Shown: piece after piece, positions 8,578-17,451 of the stretch
Numbering within the stretch: position 1 is the first letter of the stretch
Layout: the number at the start of each line of letters is the position of its first letter
Assembly (NCBI RefSeq): GCF_001545115.1
Contig: NZ_FCNU01000023.1
Location: forward strand, 62,001-126,000
Direction of reading: 5' to 3'
Source: Candidatus Protochlamydia phocaeensis
Lineage (GTDB): Bacteria; Chlamydiota; Chlamydiia; Chlamydiales; Parachlamydiaceae
DNA length: 64,000 nucleotides
Notes under the pieces: model-generated
Told to the model about the DNA's origin: nothing
Database searches by the model: none
What the model saw: only the letters and a program-made list of their open reading frames with translations
Made by a program: the position numbers and the translations under genes

Positions 8578-9279
8578 ATGGCAAGTAAATATTTATTTAA
8601 AGTGCTTACCCTCTTGCTTGTTTTAGTTGGCTTACCCTCTCTTCACGCCCAGCCACAGGCCACAAGCGTCAAGGCCATCGTTTTTGACTTTAGCGGAGTG
8701 ATTGCGAAGAAAGATAAGGGGCAGATCGTCCAATTTGTAGCTACTTCTCTGTCCATTTCCCCAGATCATGCACAAGAAGCCCTCCAAAATCTTAAACATT
8801 GCCTTAAGAAAGGCAGCAATGAAGAAGATTTCTGGCAAGTTTATGCTCAATCGATAGGCAGGAAACTCCCTGCTAATTGGCTTCAACAGCTCGATCAAGC
8901 CCGCTTAAAGGCCATTGTTGAAATTCCCGGAATGGTCAATTTAGTTAAAAATTTGCAAAAGAACGGATTCCAAACAGCCCTTTTATCCAATGGCGGGACA
9001 AGCCGCGCTCGCTTAAAAGATCAAATCGATTTATATAACCTTTTCCACCCCGTCCTCTTATCTAGCGATATTGGAATAGCTAAACCGAATCCAAAAGTGT
9101 TTCAAATCTTATTAGATACGCTTCAATTATCCGCCAACCAAGTGCTGCTGATTGATAATAAGGCTGAAAATATTCAAGCTGCAAAAAAGCTGGGAATAGA
9201 TGGCATTGAATTCAAAAACCCGGATCAATTGATCCAAGAACTCGATAAAAGAGGCATTCGCGTATCTACTGCCCCTTAG
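8578..9279 (+). CDS. Secreted HAD-superfamily hydrolase, copy 2
   Basis: Paralogue of the preceding gene: 233 residues, signal peptide (MASKYLFKVLTLLLVLVGLP, cleavage near LHAQ), motif I AIVFDFSGVIAK, motif II TALLSNGG, motif III AKPNPKVFQILLD and motif IV VLLIDNKAENIQAA. Cap sequences align without gaps (SNEEDFWQVYAQS versus SEQDFWKMYAQS in copy 1). Motif I again lacks the second Asp, here Ser, which in classical HAD phosphatases is the general acid/base, so catalysis may differ between the two copies. The stop codon (9277-9279) lies inside the end of a dispersed palindromic element. Likely the second gene of a two-gene operon. Confidence 0.85.
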   Translation: MASKYLFKVLTLLLVLVGLPSLHAQPQATSVKAIVFDFSGVIAKKDKGQIVQFVATSLSISPDHAQEALQNLKHCLKKGSNEEDFWQVYAQSIGRKLPANWLQQLDQARLKAIVEIPGMVNLVKNLQKNGFQTALLSNGGTSRARLKDQIDLYNLFHPVLLSSDIGIAKPNPKVFQILLDTLQLSANQVLLIDNKAENIQAAKKLGIDGIEFKNPDQLIQELDKRGIRVSTAP

Positions 9280-9425
9280 AGAGTATTAAAATCGCTAATG
9301 ACCTAAATTCGCCTTCTTTTCCCCTAAGAAGCGATAGGAGAACGAGCCAATATTTACTCAATATAGCCCACTTTCTCCTATTACTTCTTAGGAAGAAAAT
9401 AATCTCAAATATAGATTATCGCATG
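9276..9425. repeat. Dispersed palindromic element, copy with internal hairpin insertion
   Basis: The left end TTAGAGAGTATTAAAATCGC and the following interior match the copy at 21218-21334 (CTAATGAC, then TTCTTTTCCCCTA, GAAGCGATAGGA, then AGAAAATAA and CAAATAT). Between GATAGGA and AGAAAATAA this copy holds about 50 extra bases that form a hairpin: CCTAAGAAG...ATAGGAGAA pairs with TTCTCCTAT...CTTCTTAGG. The right end is decayed. It begins on the stop codon of the HAD gene. Confidence 0.65.
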
Positions 9426-9550
9426 CATCTGATAGCAGCTTCTAAAATCAGAATGACTGATATTAATTAACATAAAGTTGACTATTATTTAATCAAATGT
9501 TAACTATAAATAATTAATATAATTAAAATTAACAAACAAAGAAAGTAACA

Positions 9551-9913
9551 ATGAATATTAGATTCGATTCATTTATTTCCAATACAGTTGAGCCCCTAAA
9601 AAAAACAGTTCAAACTTATAGCAAAGAGATATTCGCTGCAGCTGTGTTAGCCATCAGCGCTTTAGCAGCCCTTTTATTTTCTGTTTACCGCTCAAATATA
9701 CAGGCACAAACGCGTTCTTGCTCGAATATACAAGCAAATGCCAATCCCCCACCGGATTGCCAGGAAATACAAGAAATAGAGGTGAAATCAAGAGAGATAT
9801 TAAAAGGGCTTCCACAGCCTTCCACTCCAGCTTTGACGCATCTCACGAAAGACCGGGTTAGAGTGCAAGCCAAGCGGCCGCCTACGCGCAAGCCTTCTAA
9901 AAGGGTCCATTAA
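9551..9913 (+). CDS. Small single-span membrane protein of unknown function
   Basis: Not recognised. The 120-residue product has a short amphipathic N-terminus, one predicted membrane helix (IFAAAVLAISALAALLFSVY, about residues 27-46), then a Gln/Asn-rich stretch with two Cys (SCSN and PDCQ) and a strongly basic, Pro-rich C-terminus ending KRPPTRKPSKRVH. The ATG has only a weak GAAAG upstream. The region before it is AT rich and could hold the promoter. No operon partner. Confidence 0.55.
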   Translation: MNIRFDSFISNTVEPLKKTVQTYSKEIFAAAVLAISALAALLFSVYRSNIQAQTRSCSNIQANANPPPDCQEIQEIEVKSREILKGLPQPSTPALTHLTKDRVRVQAKRPPTRKPSKRVH

Positions 9914-9940
9914 ATCGGTTATGATGGCATTAAGAGTCTC

Positions 9941-9960
9941 TTAGAAGGCTTCTTAAAGCC
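9941..9960. repeat. Single end of the dispersed palindromic element (degenerate)
   Basis: TTAGAAGGCTTCTTAAAGCC resembles the element end TTAGAGGGT(G/T)T(A/C)TTAAAAC. It sits in the 138-bp gap between two convergent genes. An imperfect hairpin (GCGAAAA with TTTTCCGC, 10010-10038) nearby could serve as terminator. Confidence 0.35.
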
Positions 9961-10051
9961 AGTTAGCTTTTATGCATTTGGTCAAAGCAAACTAACCAAG
10001 CAGGATCGAGCGAAAAACCGGTCGCCCGATTTTCCGCCATGAAGAAAGCAT

Positions 10052-11242
10052 TTATTCCAAAAAGGGATGGCCTAAGAAAAACAGGGAATTGCGATCGAGT
10101 AGCTTCTTAAATTCTTTGCGGTCGAGCTCTTTTTGCTCTTCTTCGGACAATTGGTCGGCATGAGGAATAAAAGTTCCGCCTAGTACGCCAGCGCAATTGA
10201 TGCCTGCTATTTGATCAGGTGTGACAGAACAATTTTTGGGAAAAAGATAAATATATTCTTCTTTTCCTTCTTGCTCAACCTTAGTGTAGATCATGTAATC
10301 CATATGCTCCGTTCCCGCTGCAGGGCTTAAGACTGCTAGATGACCTCGCACAGGAACCATATGGGCATCTTGGTTCAGTTCCCTTCCTCCCAAGCCGGCG
10401 CAATTAAAAATCACGCTTTCGTCTATGTCATCATAGGAGGTTACCGTTTCAATTTTAATGGGAATACCCAGCTTTTCCACTTCAGCCTTTAGTTGGCGCA
10501 TTAAAGTCGTTGTATTCATAAAATAAGTCATATATTTGATATAGCCGGGATGCATGACTCCATTGCCAAAATCAAGGGTGACCAATTCTTTTTGGGGAAT
10601 CAATCCGCGCGCTTCCAAATCTTCCACTCCCGATTCAGTCTCTTCGCTACAGAAAACAGGCATCAAACGGACTGCCTCAGGGCCAATATAGGCATGCTGT
10701 CCTTGTTCTATTTTTCGATAAGTCAAAAAAGTCTTCATGCCTATTTCATTTAAATTGGCTTGTTCCTGAGGAGATGTCTTCACAGACACTAAAGCAAAGT
10801 AGCCGGCTGCCCGCCAAGAAGGAATGTCATAAGCTTCCTTTGTTGTTATCCCATCCACACGATAATCTAAACGCGAAAGCTCAATAGCCGCAGTTAATCC
10901 CATGCATCCGGAACCGATTACTCGGATAGGCCGCTCTTTATCCGGTATTGTTCCCTCGAACAATTCAATAGCCTTATTGACAGATCCAAAAAGGGTTGTC
11001 CATCCCGACCCTCCCATGCCATAGCAATTTACAATCAACTTTTCTTTTTCCTTTTGCCGATGCTTCTGAAGGGAAATATTAAAGCATCCTTCACGCATGG
11101 GGCGGGTGCAAACAAGCTCTTGGGAAACTGTTTGCCGAGAGATAGAAGGAGGCGTCAATTGGACAACAGTAGGCTCCGAATAAGCAAAATACGTAAAAGA
11201 CATAAACGAAAGGGGGGATAACCATTTAAATAATTTCATCAT
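10052..11242 (-). CDS. FAD-dependent oxidoreductase, D-amino-acid oxidase-like, probably exported
   Basis: The 396-residue product has an N-terminal hydrophobic stretch with a plausible Sec cleavage site (LSFMSFTYFAYS|EP), then a Rossmann FAD site RVIGSGCMGLTAAIELSRL with GxGxxG and the typical second strand YRVDGIT. Later blocks fit the DAO/glycine-oxidase family: NCAGLGGREL (FAD contact), VPVRGHLAVL and NCAGVLGGTF. Such enzymes deaminate or oxidise amines and D-amino acids. Export is unusual for a flavoenzyme but the signal is clear to the eye. Cys residues at about 46, 54 and 69 could form disulfides. It lies 50 bp downstream of the TauE-like gene on the same strand and may share its transcript. 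GAGG precedes the two adjacent ATGs. Confidence 0.78.
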   Translation of the reverse strand: MMKLFKWLSPLSFMSFTYFAYSEPTVVQLTPPSISRQTVSQELVCTRPMREGCFNISLQKHRQKEKEKLIVNCYGMGGSGWTTLFGSVNKAIELFEGTIPDKERPIRVIGSGCMGLTAAIELSRLDYRVDGITTKEAYDIPSWRAAGYFALVSVKTSPQEQANLNEIGMKTFLTYRKIEQGQHAYIGPEAVRLMPVFCSEETESGVEDLEARGLIPQKELVTLDFGNGVMHPGYIKYMTYFMNTTTLMRQLKAEVEKLGIPIKIETVTSYDDIDESVIFNCAGLGGRELNQDAHMVPVRGHLAVLSPAAGTEHMDYMIYTKVEQEGKEEYIYLFPKNCSVTPDQIAGINCAGVLGGTFIPHADQLSEEEQKELDRKEFKKLLDRNSLFFLGHPFLE

Positions 11243-11292
11243 TATGCCTCGCTAGAAGATTAGAAATAAAGGGGCCATTGCTTACTTTCCAC

Positions 11293-12039
11293 TTAGAGTT
11301 TATTGAACAGAATAAAAATCCCTAAAATGATAAGGCTGATTCCAAATCCTTTTCTCAAGTAGTCTTTAGGTACGCTCCCAGCAATCAGACTGCCGATCCA
11401 ACTGCCAATAATGCCAAGTAAGGAGACTAAAATGATGACCGATGAATCGACATGCAGCCCCATCTTTTCTATCATTACGAACTGCTTGACAAAGCCTGTA
11501 AAGGCATTGATGGCAATAATCATCAAACTTGTTCCAATGGCCAAGTGAATGGATAGATGCAAGAGAAGGACAAGGGCGGGCACAATGAGAAATCCGCCGC
11601 CAATTCCGATAAATCCCGTCAAACATCCAACCAGAAAACCGACTAGCATGGTGAAGCTGATGGGAATCGTCCTGATTAATTTCTCTTCACTTGGCTTTGC
11701 CAGCATTTTCCAGGCTGCGATAAGCATGGTGATAGCAAAAATCACAAGCTGGGTTTTGCCGCTAAAATAAATTGAGACACAAGCGCCAAGATAGGCTCCG
11801 ATCATTCCCGTTAGCCCAAAGAAAACAACGCTTTTCCAATCAATCATTCGCTTGATTCCATAGGGAATTGATCCGGCCAAGGCAATGGTTCCAACGATGG
11901 CTAATGACTCAGCAATGGCAAGCTTGTCGGGACGATGCAAAAGGAAAACTAGCACGGGAACAGTTAAAATGGATCCGCCTGATCCTAGCAAGCCCAAACT
12001 TAATCCAATCGTTAAGGCGCCCAATAAAGTTAATATCAT
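11293..12039 (-). CDS. TauE/SafE family anion transporter
   Basis: The 248-residue protein has about eight membrane segments in two related halves. Each half carries the family signature of Gly-rich motif plus Pro: LSLGLLGSGGSILTVPVLV near the N-terminus and LTGFIGIGGGFLIVPALV in the second half. The family exports or imports sulfite, sulfoacetate and other organosulfur anions, but many members are uncharacterised. AAGGAA upstream of the ATG supports the start at 12039. The DAO-like gene follows at 50 bp. The upstream gap is filled by a palindromic element. Confidence 0.88.
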   Translation of the reverse strand: MILTLLGALTIGLSLGLLGSGGSILTVPVLVFLLHRPDKLAIAESLAIVGTIALAGSIPYGIKRMIDWKSVVFFGLTGMIGAYLGACVSIYFSGKTQLVIFAITMLIAAWKMLAKPSEEKLIRTIPISFTMLVGFLVGCLTGFIGIGGGFLIVPALVLLLHLSIHLAIGTSLMIIAINAFTGFVKQFVMIEKMGLHVDSSVIILVSLLGIIGSWIGSLIAGSVPKDYLRKGFGISLIILGIFILFNKL

Positions 12040-12054
12040 GTCCGTTCCTTAGCT

Positions 12055-12219
12055 AAGAGGGTTTCTTAAAACCTCGATCGGATGGTTTGTGTGTGAATTT
12101 TTGTTATAAATGTGTAAAAATTTTGTAGCCATATTTAATAATATTGCGAAAAATTTTTCCGTATTTATAGCAAAAATTGACAGCAAAGCATCCTGATCAT
12201 GGTTTTAATACACCCTCTA
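12055..12219. repeat. Dispersed palindromic element filling an intergenic gap
   Basis: The left end TAAGAGGGTTTCTTAAAAC (12055-12073) and right end ATGGTTTTAATACACCCTC + TAA (12199-12220) frame about 165 bp whose interior differs from other copies and is AT rich. It occupies essentially the whole gap between the TauE gene start and the K+ channel stop; the channel stop codon (12217-12219) lies inside the right end. Confidence 0.6.
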
Positions 12220-12921
12220 AGAGCGCCGATGCCAGACGCTAACGACTTTGGCTATAAAAGTCGCGACAAAAAGCTGACCAAAGACGGCTTCTAAAATCAT
12301 CATTGACTTAGCAAAGCGATGGATGGGAACAATATCCCCTACTCCTAGGCAAGTCAGCGTTGTCAAACTAAAATATAGCAAATCAAATTGTACGCCATAG
12401 CCATTCTCAAACATATTTTCAGGTTTTATTTCACTTATGCCATGAAAACTATGCGGAATAGCGATATTAATTAAAAAATAAAGCCTGGACCAAAGGATCC
12501 CCGCTAACCAATAAATAGTAAAAGCAGCAAACATCAGGTTCGTGCTAATAAGCGAAGCGGCTATAACCCTGATTGATAAAAAGAAAATCGCCATGCCTAA
12601 ATACAGGCAATAGCCGCAATAAGCGATTATTACAAAAGTTGAAGAGGACCGCATCAACCCTAATCCGTCAAAAATCAAGGAAAAAACAATTAAAAAAGCC
12701 CCTGCCGCCAACACTTTTTTTTGCTGGCTTAAGGTATAGAGAATAGATAAAATTAAAGCGGTAAAGCAAAATTGCAATAAAAGATGGGCATAGAATCCCT
12801 CGTTGAATAGCGGGATAAGGACAAAAGTGGCCACAAGGCTAATAAAAACGCCGATAAAGCCTTTAGTAGGCCAGAAATTAGATAAGTTCCATTTAACAGC
12901 CAAGTCCGGCATCATTGTCAT
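12217..12921 (-). CDS. Two-pore-helix potassium channel-like protein
   Basis: The 234-residue membrane protein has about six hydrophobic segments and ends with the ion-channel-2 module: SLTTLTCLGVGDIVP, equivalent to the K+ filter T(V/L)G(Y/F)GD with Val in the aromatic position, followed by a pore-lining helix RFAKSMMILEAVFGQLFVATFIAKVVSVW. The Asp after the filter is retained. There is no cytoplasmic RCK domain; the protein ends seven residues after the last helix. GLGVGD-like filters are seen in bacterial pseudo-selective channels, so strict K+ selectivity is uncertain. Start choice among three nearby Met codons (residues 1, 3, 4) is open. Its TAG stop sits inside a palindromic repeat end. 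Confidence 0.82.
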   Translation of the reverse strand: MTMMPDLAVKWNLSNFWPTKGFIGVFISLVATFVLIPLFNEGFYAHLLLQFCFTALILSILYTLSQQKKVLAAGAFLIVFSLIFDGLGLMRSSSTFVIIAYCGYCLYLGMAIFFLSIRVIAASLISTNLMFAAFTIYWLAGILWSRLYFLINIAIPHSFHGISEIKPENMFENGYGVQFDLLYFSLTTLTCLGVGDIVPIHRFAKSMMILEAVFGQLFVATFIAKVVSVWHRRS

Positions 12922-13138
12922 CTCTCATTAAGTTTATAGTTCTATTGAATCTTTTCTTTTCTCTTATCGAAATAGCCGCTTATCTTTGCAAATGATTTTT
13001 AATTTTCATCTATCGGCATCCGATCAAGCTCTGACTCATTTCTTTTCTCATGTCTGCCCTATCTCTTCCCATTTCACATTTTTACTTGAGGTTTGCGAAT
13101 AAGTTCGATATAACCACTTAAAAAAAATTATTATCTTT

Positions 13139-14314
13139 ATGTTTCGATCTCTCTATCTTTCTCTTCTGTTGATTGTGTTAGCCGCTTGTTCCAAGACGGA
13201 TATTAAGCCTCCACCCCCGAAAGTCGATGTAACAGACTACGTGGTTGAGCCTAAAACGATTCCTGCCGTTTTTGATTTTATCGGCTTTGCGGAAAGCAGC
13301 CATGCCGTAGAAATTCGAGCCCGGGTAGAAGGCTATCTAGATACGATTGCTTATGAAGAAGGGCAGATCGTCAATGAAGGGCAGCTTTTATTTCAATTAG
13401 ATCCTAGACAGTATGAAGCGAAAGTGGCGCAAGCGAAAGCCGATGTCTCCAAGCAAGAAGCCATCTTAGAAAATGCCAAGCTCACCGTCAACCGCTTGAC
13501 GCCTCTTTATGAACAAAAAGCGACTAGTAAAAAAGATTTAGACAATGCCATTGCCAATCAACTGTCTGCCGAAGCTTCCCTGCAGGCATCTAAGGCGCAA
13601 TTATTGGACAGCAAAATTCAGTTGGATTATACGACGATCCGTTCGCCCGTCACGGGCATGGCAGATAAAGCCAAATTTAGAGAAGGCGCTTTAATTTCTC
13701 CGGGTCCCGATAATTTGCTGACAACGGTTTCTGTATTGGATCCAATGTGGGTGTATTTTACCATCTCGGACAATGACATTCTAACCGTGACACAGCAGCA
13801 AGCAAATAAAAAGCTGATTCTGCCTAAAGATGATCAATATAAGGTAGAAATTATTTTGGGCGATGGCAACATTTTTCCCTATAACGGCCGAGTCGACTTT
13901 AGCTCGCCCACTTATGACCAAAGTACAGGGACCATGCTAGTAAGAGCCGTTTTTCCCAATCCCAAGGGCGGCTTTTATCCGGAGGATTATTTGCGTCCGG
14001 GCCAATTTTTGCGAGTCAAGGTTTATGGAGCGGAGAGGCCCAATGCCATTTTTGTTCCTAAGCGGGCTTTATTGCAAAAAAAAGGCGGGATGTTCGTCTA
14101 TCTCATTGATCAAGATCAAAAAGTCATTGCTCAAGATGTGACTGTTGGAGAATGGTATCAAGATTATCAAATCATCACAAATGGATTAAAAGCAGGCGAT
14201 CGCATCGTGGTGGATGGCATTAATAAAATCCGTCCGGGGACAACAGTTCAGGTGATCGGGCCTTGGAACGCTGCTTCAGATTCAAAAACGCCTTCTTCGC
14301 CGCAGGGAAAATAG
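13139..14314 (+). CDS. RND efflux periplasmic adaptor lipoprotein (AcrA/MexA-like)
   Basis: The 391-residue protein begins with a lipoprotein signal (MFRSLYLSLLLIVLAACSK, lipobox LAAC). It has the membrane-fusion layout: a beta-barrel/lipoyl half motif (VEIRARVEGYLDTIAYEEGQIVNEGQLLFQLDPRQYEA), a helical hairpin of about 70 residues (AKVAQAKADVSKQEAIL...AEASLQASKAQLLDSKIQLDYT), the second lipoyl half TIRSPVTGMADKAKFREGALISPG, then barrel and membrane-proximal domains ending in GDRIVVDGINKIRPGTTVQVI. It links the RND pump to the outer-membrane channel. The pump gene starts five bases after its stop and the channel gene follows, giving a three-gene operon. No clear Shine-Dalgarno precedes the ATG. 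Confidence 0.93.
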   Translation: MFRSLYLSLLLIVLAACSKTDIKPPPPKVDVTDYVVEPKTIPAVFDFIGFAESSHAVEIRARVEGYLDTIAYEEGQIVNEGQLLFQLDPRQYEAKVAQAKADVSKQEAILENAKLTVNRLTPLYEQKATSKKDLDNAIANQLSAEASLQASKAQLLDSKIQLDYTTIRSPVTGMADKAKFREGALISPGPDNLLTTVSVLDPMWVYFTISDNDILTVTQQQANKKLILPKDDQYKVEIILGDGNIFPYNGRVDFSSPTYDQSTGTMLVRAVFPNPKGGFYPEDYLRPGQFLRVKVYGAERPNAIFVPKRALLQKKGGMFVYLIDQDQKVIAQDVTVGEWYQDYQIITNGLKAGDRIVVDGINKIRPGTTVQVIGPWNAASDSKTPSSPQGK

Positions 14315-14318
14315 GTCT

Positions 14319-17300
14319 ATGCTTTCGAGTTACTTTATCGATCGTCCCATTCTGTCCAGCGTGCTTTCCATTTTTATCTTTCTGGCCGGATTGACATCCA
14401 TTTTCCTTCTTCCCATCGAGCAATTTCCCAATGTGCTTCCTCCACAAATCAACGTCCAGACTTCTTATTCGGGAGCGAATGCCCAAACCGTTGCCAATAC
14501 GATCGCCTCTCCTCTTGAGCAGCAAATTAACGGCGTGGAAAACATGATCTATATGTATTCCAATAGCTCTTCGACAGGAGATTACAACCTCAACGTGTTT
14601 TTTGATATCGGATCAGATATCCAGCAGGCATTAATTGATGTGCAGAACCAGGCCAATTTGGCTATTCCCCTGCTTCCGGAAGAAGTGCAAAAAGGCGGCG
14701 TCAATATCCTTAAGCAAACGCCTGCTATCTTGCTTGTCATCGGCGTGCAATCTCCGGACAACCGCTATGATGAAATTTTTCTTAGCAACTATACAACAGT
14801 CAATATTGTAGAAGAGCTGCAACGCACGCCTGGAGTCAGCAGCGTCACGATCATCAATGACCGCACCTATGCCATGCGCATTTGGCTGGATCCTGCCCTT
14901 TTAGTCAAATACGGGCTATCGCCTAGCGATGTAGCCAATGCAATCCGGGATCAAAACTCCGAGTACTCGGTCGGCCGCTTAGGAGAGCCTCCCACTCACG
15001 GCCCTGTTGAATTGACGTTATCCATCTCAAGTGTGGGTCGTTTAAGCACGCCGGAAGAGTTTGAAGATATCATTTTAAAGGCCAATCCCAATGGATCACT
15101 TGTTCAAATCAAAGATGTCGGCCGCGTTGAGCTTGGCGCCCAGCGCTATGACGTAGTCGGAACGCTTAATGGCGTTCCCACCATTTCCATTGCCATTTTC
15201 CAACAGTATGGAGCGAATGCCTTAGCGGTAGCCGATGCCATCAAGAAAAAAATGGAACATATTGCCAAAGATTTTCCTCAAGGGATTGAATACTCCATCC
15301 CCTATGACACGACTAAGTTCGTTATTGTTTCCATCCATGAAGTCGTTAAAACGATTTTTGAAGCTGCCATATTAGTCGCCCTTGTCGTATTTGTATTTTT
15401 GCAGAACATGCGGCTGACGCTCATTCCCTTGCAGGCCATGATCATTTCCATTGTCGGTGCATTTGCAGGCATGCTGATACTTGGCCTGTCCATTAATATG
15501 TTGACTCTTTTCGGCATGGTGCTGGCTATTGGAATTGTCGTTGACGATGCGATTGTCGTCATTGAGAATGTCGAGCGCAATATGCGGTTTCACGGCTATT
15601 CAGCTAAAGAAGCCGCCCATCAAGCCATGAAAGAGGTGACAGGCCCCATTATTGCCATTGTCTTGGTTTTATGCTCAGTCTTTATTCCTGTCGCTTTTCT
15701 AGGCGGAATTGCAGGTCAATTATATAAGCAGTTTGCTTTGACCATTTCCATTTCTGTCATCATATCCGGCTTTGTGGCTTTGACTCTAAGCCCAGCTCTT
15801 TCAGCTATCTTGATCAAACATCGCAGTACCTCCAGATTTACAGAGTGGTTTGACCGTTTTTTTGATGGATTTACCAATCTATATGTGATCGGAGCCCGTT
15901 GGCTTATCATCCGCCCATGGATAGGACTATCCGCATTTGTGGTCCTCTGCGGATTCGTGGCTTGGCTTTTTTACATTGTCCCGACAAGCTTCGTTCCCAA
16001 TGAGGACCAAGGCTATTTGATAGGCGTTGTCAGCATGCCGGAAGGATCCAGCCTTAACCGCACGGTTGAAACGTCCGATCAAGCTGAAGCGATTGCCCTA
16101 AAAAATCCAGCTGTCGACTTATTTTTCGAGCTGTCCGGCTACAGCTTTATCGACGGATTGAACCGCACGAATCAGGCTACTAATTTTATTGTCTTAAAGG
16201 ATTGGGACCAGCGTACAAAGCGCAGCGAAAGTGCAGATGCTGTCATGATGCAGCTTTATCAGCAATACTCTAAAATTCCTCAGGGCAATGTTTTGGTCTT
16301 CAATCCTCCTGCCATTCAAGGGTTAGGAACGATCGGAGGCTTTGAATTTTGGATTGAGAATCGTGGATCGGGAGACTATGCCCATTTGGAGGAAATCACT
16401 CATCAATTCATCACCAAAGCCTCGCAACGGCCTGAATTGACTAATTTGGTTTCTATGATCACAGCTAATACGGAACAGGTTTATGTCAATCTTGATCGGT
16501 CCAAAGCGCGCTCTTTAGCTGTTCCGATTAATGAAGTATATAGCGCTTTGCAAAGCCTTTTCGGCTCTTATTACGTCAATAATTTCAATAAATTTGGCCG
16601 CGTCTATCGCGTCCTATTGATGGCCGAGCCGCGTTTGCGCACCAATCCTCTTGACATTGAGCAAGTGTATGTCAAATCCAATACCGGTAAAATGATTCCT
16701 TTAAGTACGCTTGTAACATTAACAAATACGGCCGGGCCTAATTTAATCAGTCGCTTCAACGCTTTTCCCTCTGCTAAAATCAATGGCAGCGCCTCTCCTG
16801 GCTACAGCTCAGGACAAGCCATGCAAGTAATGGAAGAAATTGCCAAAGAGGTCTTGCCAGAAGAGATGAGCTTTGCCTGGGGCGGCGAATCTTACCAAGA
16901 AAAAGCAACGGGCGGAAGCTCTTCGAAAATGATGATGGCTGGCCTGTTGATGGTCTTTTTAATCTTAGCTGCCCTATACGAAAAATGGACGCTTCCATTA
17001 GCCATTGTCCTCGCTGTGCCTTTTGGCCTTTTCGGCGCCCTGTTGGCTGTCTGGTTAGTAGGAATGAATAATGACATCTATTTTCAGATCGGCCTTATTA
17101 CCATCATTGCCCTAGCTGCAAAGAACGCCATTTTGATTGTCGAATTTGCCGTGATCAAGCATGAAGAGGGATTATCTTTTATTGAAGCCGCCATTGAGGC
17201 CGGCAAGTTGCGTTTTCGAGCGATTTTAATGACATCCTTGACCTTCATTTTCGGCGTCGTTCCTTTAGTATTGAGTACAGGCGCAGGAGCCAATAGCCGC

Positions 17301-17450
17301 CATTCGGTAGGAATGGGAGTGCTAGGAGGAATGATCTCAGCAACCTTCTTGGCCATCTTCTTTGTTCCGCTTTTCTTCCGCTTGATTCAAGAGTGGACAT
17401 CAAAAAAGAAAAAGCCGACTGAAAATGCTCCTTTACCCCCTAAGGCCTAA
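14319..17450 (+). CDS. RND family multidrug efflux pump (HAE1, AcrB/MexB-like)
   Basis: Full-length at 1043 residues. The N-terminus MLSSYFIDRPILSSVLSIFIFLAGL is the typical cytoplasmic start plus TM1. The porter and docking domains follow. The TM4 block holds GIVVDDAIVVIENVERNM, the conserved DD pair of proton relay in HAE1 pumps, and the second half carries TIIALAAKNAILIVEFA with the TM10 Lys. The C-terminus GMGVLGGMISATFLAIFFVPLFF is the family end. It takes up amphipathic compounds from the inner membrane or periplasm and exports them with the adaptor and channel encoded next to it. A TAGGT precedes the ATG. Nothing looks truncated. Confidence 0.95.
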   Translation: MLSSYFIDRPILSSVLSIFIFLAGLTSIFLLPIEQFPNVLPPQINVQTSYSGANAQTVANTIASPLEQQINGVENMIYMYSNSSSTGDYNLNVFFDIGSDIQQALIDVQNQANLAIPLLPEEVQKGGVNILKQTPAILLVIGVQSPDNRYDEIFLSNYTTVNIVEELQRTPGVSSVTIINDRTYAMRIWLDPALLVKYGLSPSDVANAIRDQNSEYSVGRLGEPPTHGPVELTLSISSVGRLSTPEEFEDIILKANPNGSLVQIKDVGRVELGAQRYDVVGTLNGVPTISIAIFQQYGANALAVADAIKKKMEHIAKDFPQGIEYSIPYDTTKFVIVSIHEVVKTIFEAAILVALVVFVFLQNMRLTLIPLQAMIISIVGAFAGMLILGLSINMLTLFGMVLAIGIVVDDAIVVIENVERNMRFHGYSAKEAAHQAMKEVTGPIIAIVLVLCSVFIPVAFLGGIAGQLYKQFALTISISVIISGFVALTLSPALSAILIKHRSTSRFTEWFDRFFDGFTNLYVIGARWLIIRPWIGLSAFVVLCGFVAWLFYIVPTSFVPNEDQGYLIGVVSMPEGSSLNRTVETSDQAEAIALKNPAVDLFFELSGYSFIDGLNRTNQATNFIVLKDWDQRTKRSESADAVMMQLYQQYSKIPQGNVLVFNPPAIQGLGTIGGFEFWIENRGSGDYAHLEEITHQFITKASQRPELTNLVSMITANTEQVYVNLDRSKARSLAVPINEVYSALQSLFGSYYVNNFNKFGRVYRVLLMAEPRLRTNPLDIEQVYVKSNTGKMIPLSTLVTLTNTAGPNLISRFNAFPSAKINGSASPGYSSGQAMQVMEEIAKEVLPEEMSFAWGGESYQEKATGGSSSKMMMAGLLMVFLILAALYEKWTLPLAIVLAVPFGLFGALLAVWLVGMNNDIYFQIGLITIIALAAKNAILIVEFAVIKHEEGLSFIEAAIEAGKLRFRAILMTSLTFIFGVVPLVLSTGAGANSRHSVGMGVLGGMISATFLAIFFVPLFFRLIQEWTSKKKKPTENAPLPPKA

Positions 17451-17451
17451 G

